Shown here piece after piece: positions 26,358 to 33,967 of a stretch of DNA of 64,000 nucleotides. Under the pieces are notes generated by a model that had not been told where the DNA came from, did no database searches, and saw only the letters and a program-made list of their open reading frames with translations. Numbering within the stretch: the stretch's first letter is position 1; the number at the start of each line of letters is the position of its first letter. The stretch comes from Corynebacterium lemuris (GTDB lineage Bacteria; Actinomycetota; Actinomycetes; Mycobacteriales; Mycobacteriaceae), in the NCBI RefSeq assembly GCF_024919295.1, contig NZ_JANWTC010000006.1:1-64000 (forward strand), written 5' to 3'. A program made the position numbers and the translations under genes.

Positions 26358-26799
26358 CCCACCTGAGATTTATCGTCTGCGTCTGAGACGTGAGCGGGCG
26401 AAACGCAACGTGATCCTCGCCGTCACCGCCATCATCACGATGGTGGGGGCGGCGATTGTCATTCCGATGATTGTTCTGGGGCTCGTTGGACCCGGCCCCG
26501 CAGGTCCCGTAGCGGGCATCCTTGCGGCTCTAGCCGTCGTCGGCACGATCGTTGCCGTCTTCGTGATTTTCGACCAGTCTAGCGACTTCCAGCGCTACGA
26601 CATCGACCTCAAGTACGAACTCCACAAGACCGCGTGGAAGGAACATCAGGCGCTCCGGTCTGAGCTGGATCAGATCATTCGGGAGGAGCTGCAGAGCGAA
26701 GGCCGCGGCCTTTTTGATGAAGTGCTGGATCGGGAGCGGAATGTGATCAAGGAGTGGCAGGAAGCCGTGAAGCGTCTCGGAAGGGGTGGGCCGCTGTGA
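26344..26799 (+). CDS. two-TM membrane protein
   Basis: The 151-residue product has two TM helices (VILAVTAIITMVGAAIVIPM; GILAALAVVGTIVAVFVIF) in residues 22-78 and a helical cytoplasmic C-terminal half. AAGGAGAG precedes ATG 26344. Function unknown. Confidence 0.65.
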   Translation: MIDIDPPEIYRLRLRRERAKRNVILAVTAIITMVGAAIVIPMIVLGLVGPGPAGPVAGILAALAVVGTIVAVFVIFDQSSDFQRYDIDLKYELHKTAWKEHQALRSELDQIIREELQSEGRGLFDEVLDRERNVIKEWQEAVKRLGRGGPL

Positions 26800-27170
26800 C
26801 TGTCCCTCGTAAGCGGTCTCGCAGGTCGGCAAAACAGGCCGGCACCTCATTCGAACGGTCCATAGCCAACCACATGCAGGCCGAGCTCGGAAACCCGGCG
26901 ATCGACCGCATGCCGAAACACGGGGCTCTCGACCGGGGCGATATCGCCAACGTGAGGGACTCCCATGGCCGCCTGCTCGCCGTGGAGTGCAAAAACACCT
27001 CGAAGATCGCCCTGTCCGGCTGGATGCGTGAAGCCCACACCGCGGCCGCCAACTACGGCGCCCACACCGGCGTCATCGTCCACAAGCGTCACGGGACCGC
27101 CGCGCCGGGCTCTCAGTGGGTCACCCTCACCGTCGATGATCTGATCCACCTCCTGAAAGGAACCCCTTGA
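26796..27170 (+). CDS. PD-(D/E)XK-like nuclease (resolvase type)
   Basis: The product of 124 residues opens with a basic stretch (PRKRSRRSAKQAG), then FERSIANHM, DRGDIANVRD and LLAVECKNTSKI. An E, a later D and ExK make the core of PD-(D/E)XK enzymes; GVIVHKRHG follows. Phages use such proteins as Holliday junction resolvases or as DNA nucleases. GTG start in a GTGA overlap. Confidence 0.78.
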   Translation: MTVPRKRSRRSAKQAGTSFERSIANHMQAELGNPAIDRMPKHGALDRGDIANVRDSHGRLLAVECKNTSKIALSGWMREAHTAAANYGAHTGVIVHKRHGTAAPGSQWVTLTVDDLIHLLKGTP

Positions 27171-27412
27171 GCCCGTCCCTGAACACCATCACCCTGCACC
27201 TTGATGATGCCGGCGACCTCGCCAGAATCGACACCCTCGCCAGCGACCCGGTGGTCATGTCCGCCGCAGTATCCGTCATCGCCCTCATCCTCGGATCTGC
27301 CGCGGGCAACAACCCCACCGGGGCCGAGGATGCCCGGGATTACGTCATCAGAGAAATCGACCGCCGGCGGGTCATCATCACCCAGTCACTGAAGGAGAAG
27401 AAGGACGAGTGA
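27167..27412 (+). CDS. small phage protein, unknown
   Basis: The 81-residue product starts at TTG 27167 behind GAAAGGAA, overlapping the nuclease stop. It is helical with a hydrophobic centre (VVMSAAVSVIALILGSAAG). Function unknown. Confidence 0.55.
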   Translation: MSPSLNTITLHLDDAGDLARIDTLASDPVVMSAAVSVIALILGSAAGNNPTGAEDARDYVIREIDRRRVIITQSLKEKKDE

Positions 27413-27699
27413 CCGACCGGAACCACCCGATCTTCACCGACAAGCAACTCACCACCCTGCAGGAAGCCCTCCAGGAATTCGGGCGCGTCGTCCGCGAGTG
27501 GGCCGACACCTACCGGGAAGCCATCACCGCCTTCCACGACCAACTCCACGACACCCGCCAGCGTGCCGGGAACCGGCAACGGTCGATGAAGTATCAACCA
27601 CCGCCGCGCACCTTGACCCACAACATCAATCCCACGGGCCACCCAGTACATCGGGTGGCCCGTTCGTATTTCCCTAGGAGGCATACCGGTGGCAGATGA
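27409..27699 (+). CDS. small phage protein running through a terminator
   Basis: The product of 96 residues has a helical N-terminal half (QLTTLQEALQEFGRVVREWA). Its last ~20 codons read through the perfect hairpin at 27634-27663 and the ribosome site of the next gene, so a shorter ancestral end is likely. GTGA overlap with the previous gene. Confidence 0.5.
   Translation: MTDRNHPIFTDKQLTTLQEALQEFGRVVREWADTYREAITAFHDQLHDTRQRAGNRQRSMKYQPPPRTLTHNINPTGHPVHRVARSYFPRRHTGGR
27634..27663 (+). terminator. perfect 11-bp hairpin
   Basis: ACGGGCCACCC pairs perfectly with GGGTGGCCCGT around AGTACATC; TCGTATTTCC follows. It probably ends or attenuates the first long early transcript, just before a gene with a strong ribosome site. 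Confidence 0.68.
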
Positions 27700-28297
27700 A
27701 CAGGAGCTCCGCGAACTCGCAGATACTCTCCATGGCCTCTATGAGGCTCTCGATGCTGCGAAGTTCGCGCAGGCGCCGCAGACGGAACGGGTCATGCGTC
27801 CCCGACCCGGGCCGCGCACCCCGGGGAACTGGCTCATGATCTCGCTGGACGCCCACCACACCGGCATGCTCTTTGAGATGTGTCGCGATGCGGCGAACTA
27901 CGTCGCCCCGCAGACCATCCTCCACCACCAGGGCCGGAAGCTGTGTGAGTGGATCAAGTGGCACTCCCACTACATCGCCACTGACTTCCCCGCCGCGGAT
28001 GACCTCGCGGACCTCATGCGCGATCAGGTTCGCACCCTCGACCGTCGGCTGGCACCAAAGGACGCCGGCCAGGTCGCCAACGAAGACCCCTACCTCACCG
28101 CGGACTCCATCCAGCGGAACCTCACGGCGAAGGGGTTGGAGTGTCCGGAGGCCACGATCCGGTCATGGGCGGCCCGGGGTCATGTGTCAACGAAGACTCG
28201 TCGGGATGGTCATCGGGCTTATCGGCTGGGGGACATTATTCGTCGACTCGTGGGGGAGGACCCCTACGACCAGGACAAGGAGAACCCTGATGACTGA
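27689..28297 (+). CDS. phage HTH DNA-binding protein
   Basis: The 202-residue product starts at GTG 27689 with the strong site TAGGAGG. The N-terminal two thirds is helical; the C-terminal third is a MerR/HTH_17-like unit (LTADSIQRNLTAKGLECPEA; TIRSWAARGHVSTKTRRDGH; AYRLGDIIRRL). Proteins of this layout are widespread in actinophages. It heads the last early gene group, so it may be a middle or late regulator. Confidence 0.7.
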   Translation: MADEQELRELADTLHGLYEALDAAKFAQAPQTERVMRPRPGPRTPGNWLMISLDAHHTGMLFEMCRDAANYVAPQTILHHQGRKLCEWIKWHSHYIATDFPAADDLADLMRDQVRTLDRRLAPKDAGQVANEDPYLTADSIQRNLTAKGLECPEATIRSWAARGHVSTKTRRDGHRAYRLGDIIRRLVGEDPYDQDKENPDD

Positions 28298-28703
28298 CCA
28301 TATTGACCCTGACAAGCTGCGCCAGTTCACCACCGCTGAGCTTGAAGCCATGCTCGCCGAGTGGGAGGGCGTCGCCCTCACTCCCGGCGTGGAGACTTCC
28401 CCCGCCTTTGACGATGACCCTGACCAGCGTGACGTGTCCTTCCCCGTGATCCGTGTGGAAGGCGTCGAAGGGTGGTCATCCGTCAACGTCCCGGCGCGGC
28501 TGGTCGGCCTGTCGGTGGCGCCTGCCCTGGCCGCCGAACTCCTGCGCATTCAACGAGAACTTGAAGTGCTGCGCGACCACAACACCTACGAGGCCGACCT
28601 GCACGACGATGACGACCAGTTCCCGGAAGTCGTCACGCTGGGGAAGCACAACGGCTCCCAGCTCGCCCGCATCTTGAACGGAGAACCCGATGGCAATTCA
28701 TGA
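28290..28703 (+). CDS. acidic phage protein, unknown
   Basis: The 137-residue product is strongly acidic (DDDPDQRD; DLHDDDDQFPE). AAGGAGAA lies before ATG 28290. Function unknown. Confidence 0.6.
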   Translation: MTDHIDPDKLRQFTTAELEAMLAEWEGVALTPGVETSPAFDDDPDQRDVSFPVIRVEGVEGWSSVNVPARLVGLSVAPALAAELLRIQRELEVLRDHNTYEADLHDDDDQFPEVVTLGKHNGSQLARILNGEPDGNS

Positions 28704-28914
28704 AGTGACCTACTACCAGGCCAAGTGCGACGGCTGTGGACGTATCGAAGATGACTACGGGGAATACACCGCCTTCGGAACTCCCGGATGCGTAGTCGAC
28801 ATGATGTGGGATAGCGACTGGTCCGTAACCGACGACAAGATGTTTTGCGAGGACTGCCGGCCGCCGGTCGACGAAGAGGACGACTACGACGTGCACGGTG
28901 ATGTCGATGAGTAG
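28690..28914 (+). CDS. small acidic zinc-ribbon protein
   Basis: The 74-residue product has CDGCGRIEDDYG and FCEDCRPP, a two-CxxC ribbon, and a very acidic tail. It overlaps the preceding gene by 14 bases. A protein-binding zinc ribbon is likely. Confidence 0.62.
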   Translation: MAIHEVTYYQAKCDGCGRIEDDYGEYTAFGTPGCVVDMMWDSDWSVTDDKMFCEDCRPPVDEEDDYDVHGDVDE

Positions 28915-29053
28915 CGAAATGAGCAGGGAAGAGGCCCGCGTCATCGTCGAGCAGGCATGGGCGAAGGCAGAAGCGAGAGTCATGTCCTGGTGGCCCTGGC
29001 GCACGAAGTTCATGCGCCGTCTGCTTGAGAAGGAGGTGGGAAACGATGAGTGA
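28907..29053 (+). CDS. 48-residue phage peptide, last early gene
   Basis: The peptide (MSSEMSREEARVIVEQAWAK; MSWWPWRTKFMRRLLEKEVG) begins at ATG 28907, overlapping the previous gene by eight bases. It is amphipathic and basic. It is the last gene before the island with different base composition. Confidence 0.5.
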   Translation: MSSEMSREEARVIVEQAWAKAEARVMSWWPWRTKFMRRLLEKEVGNDE

Positions 29054-29061
29054 CTAGGAAT

Positions 29062-29147
29062 GTGACGTGATCGTCCCCCTCGATTCCCTGTAATCCTGCG
29101 TAGTACGAAGATCTGATAGTGGTCGGGAATCGAGCCGGGGGCGTCAC
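29062..29147. repeat. large composite inverted repeat at island edge
   Basis: GTGACG (29062-29067) and CGTCAC (29142-29147) form outer arms; CTCGATTCCC (29079-29088) and GGGAATCGAG (29125-29134) form perfect 10-bp inner arms. The central loop is 36 bases. It could be a terminator for the early operon, a binding site or the scar of an insertion. Confidence 0.6.
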
Positions 29148-29164
29148 CTGAATGCCTGCTGTCG

Positions 29165-29176
29165 CATACTAAGTAG
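29165..29176 (+). promoter_or_regulatory. leaderless-type promoter of the first island gene
   Basis: CATACT (29165-29170) lies six bases before the ATG at 29177 and no Shine-Dalgarno site exists. The layout matches actinobacterial leaderless genes. No good -35 is seen. Confidence 0.5.
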
Positions 29177-30013
29177 ATGGACTTCGTTTATGAGGATTAC
29201 CCACTAGAACCCTTCGGGCATCTCTGCATCGAACTCGCCAATAGCGTAAACGAACTAGCTCGCACCCCGCGGTCCCTTCCTGACGCTACCCAAGCAGCTA
29301 TCAATGAGCAGCTAGGGGCAACAGAACCGAACACAGCTCGGCACGAAATTGCCAAACTCCCCGATGACCTAACTACCCTGACTGCTCAATCAGCTGGTGG
29401 CGCCCTACATGCCATCGGCCAGATACTGACAGCGGGGGTGATGGCACCTTTATCCCCAGCAATTCTAGCTAGAACCGTAGTGGAAACCTCCGCGGTAGTA
29501 GCCTATCTATGCGAGCCGGAAGACCCTCTCGGGCGTGTAACCCGCGCCGTTAACCTGATGGAAAAATCCTTGCGAGATGACAAGGCAGCAAAACCTGAAC
29601 ACCCTCAAGCCCCCCTCCTTCAAGAGATGATCAAACTCAAACAAGTCCTTGGCCAAAAGGGATACACAAAAGAACACAAGATCCCGGGAAGTTATGAAAA
29701 CCTAGCCGCCACCTACCTTGACCCAGTTGACGGCGGATCTTTCTATTCACAGCTCAATGACTACGTTCACTCGAACCTGATGACTCAGATGCAAATAGCA
29801 GTCCTAGCGGATCATCGGCCCTGGGAAAACCATCTGCGGACCTATGAATTTTCCCTAGCAGCTACCGTCATCGTCATCTACGCCGCCGCCTCGCTTGAGC
29901 CCCATCGCGCCGGGGACCCCAGACGTTTCCGCAATGCTGCACAACGAGTGGTCGACTGTCACTACGCTTTTACTTCCGATCCCCGACTGAAATTCGGGTC
30001 GTCTCAGAGCTAA
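29177..30013 (+). CDS. unknown accessory (moron-like) protein
   Basis: The 278-residue soluble-looking protein is helical throughout (SPAILARTVVETSAVVAYLC; VTRAVNLMEKSLRDD). Base composition is visibly richer in A and T than the early genes, codon use differs, and it has its own leaderless-type promoter. These are marks of an independently expressed accessory gene on a prophage. I recognise no domain. It converges on the next gene, with 53 bp between the stops. Confidence 0.7.
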   Translation: MDFVYEDYPLEPFGHLCIELANSVNELARTPRSLPDATQAAINEQLGATEPNTARHEIAKLPDDLTTLTAQSAGGALHAIGQILTAGVMAPLSPAILARTVVETSAVVAYLCEPEDPLGRVTRAVNLMEKSLRDDKAAKPEHPQAPLLQEMIKLKQVLGQKGYTKEHKIPGSYENLAATYLDPVDGGSFYSQLNDYVHSNLMTQMQIAVLADHRPWENHLRTYEFSLAATVIVIYAAASLEPHRAGDPRRFRNAAQRVVDCHYAFTSDPRLKFGSSQS

Positions 30014-30066
30014 GGGCTGGAGAATGTGAAACAGGGTTCTCGAGCTTCCGACACCCACCCCTGGCA

Positions 30067-30936
30067 CTACTCAGTCTCAGGAATTTCGTTACCCTCCGCT
30101 TCGGCCTGGTTCCGCTCCTCACGGATCTGCATCTCGATCTCCACGATTGCGAAAATGAACATCACAATCGAAAGGGTGACCTGCGAAGCAATGGAAACAG
30201 GGTGCCCCGCCGTGAAACTCGTGACCGCCGTCTGTGCCAACATATTCACGGCTTCCTTATACAAGGTTAACCGCTGAGTCTTCGACAGCTCGCTAACCTT
30301 CACCTGGCCTTTACCAGTCACGCGGATGGCCAGTTCATCAACGTTCTCGGCGTTTTCCTCAACGAAAGACTCGGCAACTTCCCGGACCTTGGGGGATGTC
30401 ATCGCCAGTTGCAGGGCCATGGGGTAGTCGTGCGGCTGGAATAGACCCCACCGCCGTTTGAATGTCTCCATCACCGGGTCAGGAATAGTGAGGTTCTGCT
30501 GGATGATCTTATTGAGTTCGTCGATCTTCCAGCTAGCGGCGATCTGCTGGTGGCTGGGGGCCACGACGTCCATAATCGCGGCCCGGAGGGGTGTTTGAGC
30601 CGCGATGTCCGCGAACATATTGCTGGGCAACGTCGCGGCGATGGACGGCCACATGTCGGCGAGGTGCCGGGACATGCTGGTTCCACCCATGTCTTTGAGT
30701 TGGTCGATGAGGGGGGACATGGGATTTTTCCATCGTTGGAGGTCGCTGGGGTTCAGGCCGCCTTCCCATGATCGATAGTTCTGGGTGAGGGTGGCCGCGA
30801 GGTCGGCGAACATGGGGGATTTGTAGAGGTCGCGGTTGGGCCTCAGGATGTCGTCCCAGTTGAAGGCGTCCACCAGGGGCTCACGCTTCCAGATCGGGTT
30901 GTCATCATCGTCGTCGTGGGGGAAGGCGAGTGGCAC
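30067..30936 (-). CDS. unknown accessory protein with C-terminal TM segment
   Basis: The 289-residue product starts at GTG 30936 (MPLAFPHDDDDDNPIWKRE). No Shine-Dalgarno site is present, but TAGGAT (30948-30943) lies six bases upstream, again leaderless-like. The body is helical; near residues 250-272 SQVTLSIVMFIFAIVEIEM looks like a membrane anchor, and a charged tail follows. A membrane-anchored protein made in the lysogen suits superinfection exclusion, but that is inference. Confidence 0.68.
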   Translation of the reverse strand: MPLAFPHDDDDDNPIWKREPLVDAFNWDDILRPNRDLYKSPMFADLAATLTQNYRSWEGGLNPSDLQRWKNPMSPLIDQLKDMGGTSMSRHLADMWPSIAATLPSNMFADIAAQTPLRAAIMDVVAPSHQQIAASWKIDELNKIIQQNLTIPDPVMETFKRRWGLFQPHDYPMALQLAMTSPKVREVAESFVEENAENVDELAIRVTGKGQVKVSELSKTQRLTLYKEAVNMLAQTAVTSFTAGHPVSIASQVTLSIVMFIFAIVEIEMQIREERNQAEAEGNEIPETE

Positions 30937-31203
30937 GGGGGGATCCTATCGGGGTGTCTGAGGGGCCGTTGTTGTTAGCGCCCCCTGCACGTCTCTTAGA
31001 GTTATCTCTCCCGGAGGGCGAGGACGCCAGCATCAACATTAATGACGCCGAGGGGAGCAGATAGGCTCCCACACGCCTGAGACCTGTGCTAGCCGTTTCC
31101 ATCGAAGACTAACTTGAGCACTCGCTCGGTCCTCGTGCCTCTTTGGTCTCGGGGCCTTTGAGTAACTGGTATCTTCCCAGCCACCCGCCGAAATGGTCAG
31201 GTA
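30937..31203. other. 267-bp island intergenic region
   Basis: This stretch holds the -10-like TAGGAT (30943-30948, minus strand) of the gene to the left and a small hairpin GGGAGC/GCTCCC (31053-31070). I see no gene in it and no clear terminator for the leftward gene on its right. Confidence 0.45.
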
Positions 31204-31872
31204 TTAGTGTCTCAAGGTCCTGCCGTCCGCGATCTTCTCGACCCATTCGCCGAGGATCTTGGGGTTGTCGTTGCGCCACCCGTGGGCTGCTGCCCATTCG
31301 ATAGCTGCCCCGGGCTCCGGAAGCGCGCCCTGGTCTCGCAGTCGCATGAGAGCTTCTACTGTCACTTTCTTCTCGTAGCGGGAAGACAGGTGATTGTTCG
31401 TGTTGTTCCGACTTGTCACTCGCTCGAGCTCCTCCCGAGCGGCATCACTGATCGGGGCCACCGAGCTGGGAAACTCAGAGTTCTGCTTGCGGAAAAGAAC
31501 CTCAGCTCCGAGCTCTTCACCCCACACGTTCAGTGTGTGCATTGAGGTGACCACGCTCAGAGCTGTCATGCCCTGCACGTTGTTGAACCTGCTCAGGTCC
31601 TCACGGTGGACGTAGAAGGCAAGCACTGGCCCGGAAGCTCGAAGTGAATTCCCGCCTCGTCCTGTGGTCACGCTCACGATCGACTGCGATTCAAGATAAG
31701 ACAAGATGCGGTTGTTGTTGATGGTGCTCTTCAACGGAACCCACATGGTCAGCCGGTCTCCCTGCTTCGCTCGATCCAAAGCCCAGGCCGCCGCGAGAGC
31801 TTCGCCCTCCTGCTTCGAGCTTCCAAGCTCATCAGCGATCGCCACCGGGCAGTCGATCTTAGATTCGAACAT
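31204..31872 (-). CDS. unknown accessory protein
   Basis: The 222-residue product starts at ATG 31872 behind AGGAG. The first half looks alpha/beta (CPVAIADELGSSKQEGEALA; DRLTMWVPLKSTINNNRILS; GPVLAFYVHREDLSRF); the second half is helical. No family is recognised. It is in the low-GC island and diverges from the next gene. Confidence 0.65.
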   Translation of the reverse strand: MFESKIDCPVAIADELGSSKQEGEALAAAWALDRAKQGDRLTMWVPLKSTINNNRILSYLESQSIVSVTTGRGGNSLRASGPVLAFYVHREDLSRFNNVQGMTALSVVTSMHTLNVWGEELGAEVLFRKQNSEFPSSVAPISDAAREELERVTSRNNTNNHLSSRYEKKVTVEALMRLRDQGALPEPGAAIEWAAAHGWRNDNPKILGEWVEKIADGRTLRH

Positions 31873-32016
31873 CAAACAAACACTCCTGACATGTGAAAAC
31901 AGCTCTGATACCGACAAAATTGACCCTATCCCTGCGCCCAAAAACACACCCCCGGCATTTACACCCATGCCAGCTCATCCCGAGAGGCAACGGCCCGCCT
32001 CATAGACTCAATCCCC

Positions 32017-32679
32017 ATGAATCCAAACGAAGCAGACTGGGCCTCCGTCGTCTCCCAGGGGCTTCCCGCCCTAGCAGCCATCCTTGCTTCCGCTATAGCC
32101 GGCCTGATTCAACTCTGGAGCAAGGCTGGTGACCGGAGGCATGAGCGGATTCTCAAGGCTGAAGAAAGCCACCGGGAAGACGTACGCCTCGACGAGCAGC
32201 GAGCGCGAGAGCACATTGAGGGCCAGAGGGCAGCCGTCAAGAATTTTCTCCACGCTGTGCGAGAACAACAAAGTATTGCCCTCCAAAATCAGGCACCATT
32301 CCTTGAGGATCTCAGAGATGCAAAAGAAAAAAATATCGATGCCTTCGAAGACCGATCCTGGGAGCTCGAAGACCACCTTTGGGAGCGCACCGGAAACTTG
32401 GCTCAAGTTGGACGCCGGAAGATGCTCGAAGCCTGGGAAGTCATGGACTCAAGCGTTGTAGACGAAGGTCTTCGTTCGGTGAGCAATGAAATCAGGCAAG
32501 CGCTCCAGGACGCCACCACTTACGGCGACAAACACCTCTTCCCAGGATTACGCGGCCTCTTTTCCAGCGAGAGCCAGGACTTGGAGCCCCTCCTGCACCG
32601 ACTGAGAGAGGCATCCGCAGACCTCCTCAACCAACACCCAGGACATCCCCAACCCGCGAACAGAAGCCAGGGAAAGTAA
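32017..32679 (+). CDS. membrane-anchored coiled-coil accessory protein
   Basis: The 220-residue product has one N-terminal TM segment (GLPALAAILASAIAGLIQLW, about 15-34) and then a long charged coiled coil (RILKAEESHREDVRLDEQRA onward). TAGACT (32003-32008) lies eight bases before the ATG with no ribosome site, so its message may be nearly leaderless. The layout resembles inner-membrane exclusion or sensor proteins; no function can be assigned. Confidence 0.65.
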   Translation: MNPNEADWASVVSQGLPALAAILASAIAGLIQLWSKAGDRRHERILKAEESHREDVRLDEQRAREHIEGQRAAVKNFLHAVREQQSIALQNQAPFLEDLRDAKEKNIDAFEDRSWELEDHLWERTGNLAQVGRRKMLEAWEVMDSSVVDEGLRSVSNEIRQALQDATTYGDKHLFPGLRGLFSSESQDLEPLLHRLREASADLLNQHPGHPQPANRSQGK

Positions 32680-32779
32680 CTACCGCCTGAACACCACCAA
32701 CCCCACCTGACCGAACACCAGCGCGCCGGGTGTTCCGAGGAGGTGACCGGCGCGAATGGGCGACTGCAACAAAGTTGGG

Positions 32780-32785
32780 TATACT
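32780..32785 (+). promoter_or_regulatory. -10-like TATACT before a hairpin
   Basis: TATACT is followed by the hairpin at 32801 about 15 bases downstream. A transcript from here would meet that hairpin at once. No matching -35 is evident. Confidence 0.35.
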
Positions 32786-32800
32786 CGACGACGACGGCAC

Positions 32801-32832
32801 ACCCCTCCTCATCACATGATGGGTCGAGGGGT
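32801..32832 (+). terminator. hairpin terminator after the island
   Basis: ACCCCTC (32801-32807) pairs with GAGGGGT (32826-32832), with an inner CATCA/TGATG stem, followed by TTCGTCATC. It probably insulates the island from the structural genes. Confidence 0.65.
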
Positions 32833-32977
32833 TTCGTCATCTCTGTGCGTCGTGCCCTTCCACTTCATGGGGATCCGGGGCCAAGCGGGCAGGAGTCGGG
32901 CTGTGAGGGCCTGACGATAGTTACTCGACGCTGCGCACAACCCCCTTGCCGGCCCGCCACGTGCTGGGCCGTACTCC

Positions 32978-33010
32978 ACGCGCCTTGATCTGTGAGGGAT
33001 CGGGGCGCGT
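32978..33010 (+). terminator. 13-bp hairpin before the tRNA
   Basis: ACGCGCCTTGATC pairs with GATCGGGGCGCGT over all 13 positions (two G-U) around TGTGAGG; TGTCGTC follows. Between 32833 and 33049 it is the only feature I can support. Confidence 0.62.
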
Positions 33011-33049
33011 TGTCGTCTGCTGCTGGAATGACGTGAAACTTCCGGCCAT

Positions 33050-33122
33050 TGGTCATTAGCTCAATCGGCAGAGCACCCAGCTGTTAACCGGGATGGTGGA
33101 GGTTCGAGGCCTCCATGACCAG
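33050..33122 (+). tRNA. tRNA-Asn (GUU)
   Basis: A 73-nt cloverleaf: acceptor TGGTCAT/ATGACCA, D arm GCTC/GAGC, anticodon loop CTGTTAA with GTT at 34-36, T arm GGAGG/CCTCC around TTCGAGG, discriminator G. The anticodon stem CCCAG/CCGGG has one A-C mismatch (30:40). CCA is not encoded. It is phage-borne, lying between terminators and the structural genes. Confidence 0.88.
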
Positions 33123-33279
33123 CGAAGGCGTAGGGGGATCGGCAGACTGCCCCCGCAAGCAACCCACCTGATGGGCTGTGACTCCTGACCACGGCCCGGC
33201 GCGCTGCGCCTCACACACTCTTGCCGCCCGCCCGCGAGGTGGGCGTCGACAACTGAATAGCAGGGAAGGGGAGTGGGTC

Positions 33280-33663
33280 ATGGAAGATCGCACGTACCGT
33301 ATCGGGATCCTTGAGGATGACATCGTCCTCCCGGCCAGCCTCCTCGTCGGCTTCCATGCTGACCCGCTCGCCGCGATGCGCGCCGACGGGCATGAGTGCC
33401 CCGATGATGCGTATGCCGGCAGCTTCACCTACGACCAGGACGCTGAGGACGACGGGGCGATCTACTTCCCCCACGACCCCAGCCTGACCGTCATCGTCCA
33501 CGAAGCAGCGCACGCCATCATCGGTATCTTCCATCGCCGTGGTCTGCCGGTGCCCACCCGGGACAGTGACGCCGATGACGAAGAGGTGTTCGTCCACACC
33601 CTCGGCCTGCTGGTCCAGGAGATCGTCAACGCCCTACACGATGAGGAGGCCGCCGATGAGTGA
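33280..33663 (+). CDS. HEXXH-motif putative metallopeptidase
   Basis: The 127-residue product contains TVIVHEAAHAIIGIFHRRG, a zincin HEXXH motif (residues about 70-74), and downstream DEEVFVHTLGLLVQEIVNAL, which can give the third ligand. It is acidic elsewhere. ATG 33280 follows GGGAAGGGG. It lies at the head of the packaging module; a target is unknown. Confidence 0.68.
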   Translation: MEDRTYRIGILEDDIVLPASLLVGFHADPLAAMRADGHECPDDAYAGSFTYDQDAEDDGAIYFPHDPSLTVIVHEAAHAIIGIFHRRGLPVPTRDSDADDEEVFVHTLGLLVQEIVNALHDEEAADE

Positions 33664-33952
33664 GGTCATGATCCTCGCCCCCAACGTGTACGAGGGGGAA
33701 GCCTATGCCCGGGAGCACGGGCTCGACTGGCGTGATGTGGTCACTCCGCGGCACCCTTACCGGACTCGCGGCCGACGGTACAACGACTTCGTGATCGTCG
33801 GCGATGTGCGCCTGGACGAGGGGCAATGGGCAGCGCTCGCGCTCACACTGTTGGGGGCGGGGGAGAAGGTGCTTGAACGCTTCTTCTACGCGGCGCAGGG
33901 GAAGCTACCGCCGCCGATTGAGCTGGACACGGAGAACGTGCCGAGGTTCTAA
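33656..33952 (+). CDS. small phage protein, unknown
   Basis: The 98-residue product (MILAPNVYEGEAYAREHGLD) has an alternation of strands and helices, with DFVIVGDVRLDEGQW at the centre. Pattern and length suggest a small Rossmann-like fold, unproven. ATG 33656 overlaps the preceding gene by eight bases. Confidence 0.6.
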   Translation: MSEVMILAPNVYEGEAYAREHGLDWRDVVTPRHPYRTRGRRYNDFVIVGDVRLDEGQWAALALTLLGAGEKVLERFFYAAQGKLPPPIELDTENVPRF

Positions 33953-33967
33953 CGGGGAGGTGAGGAT

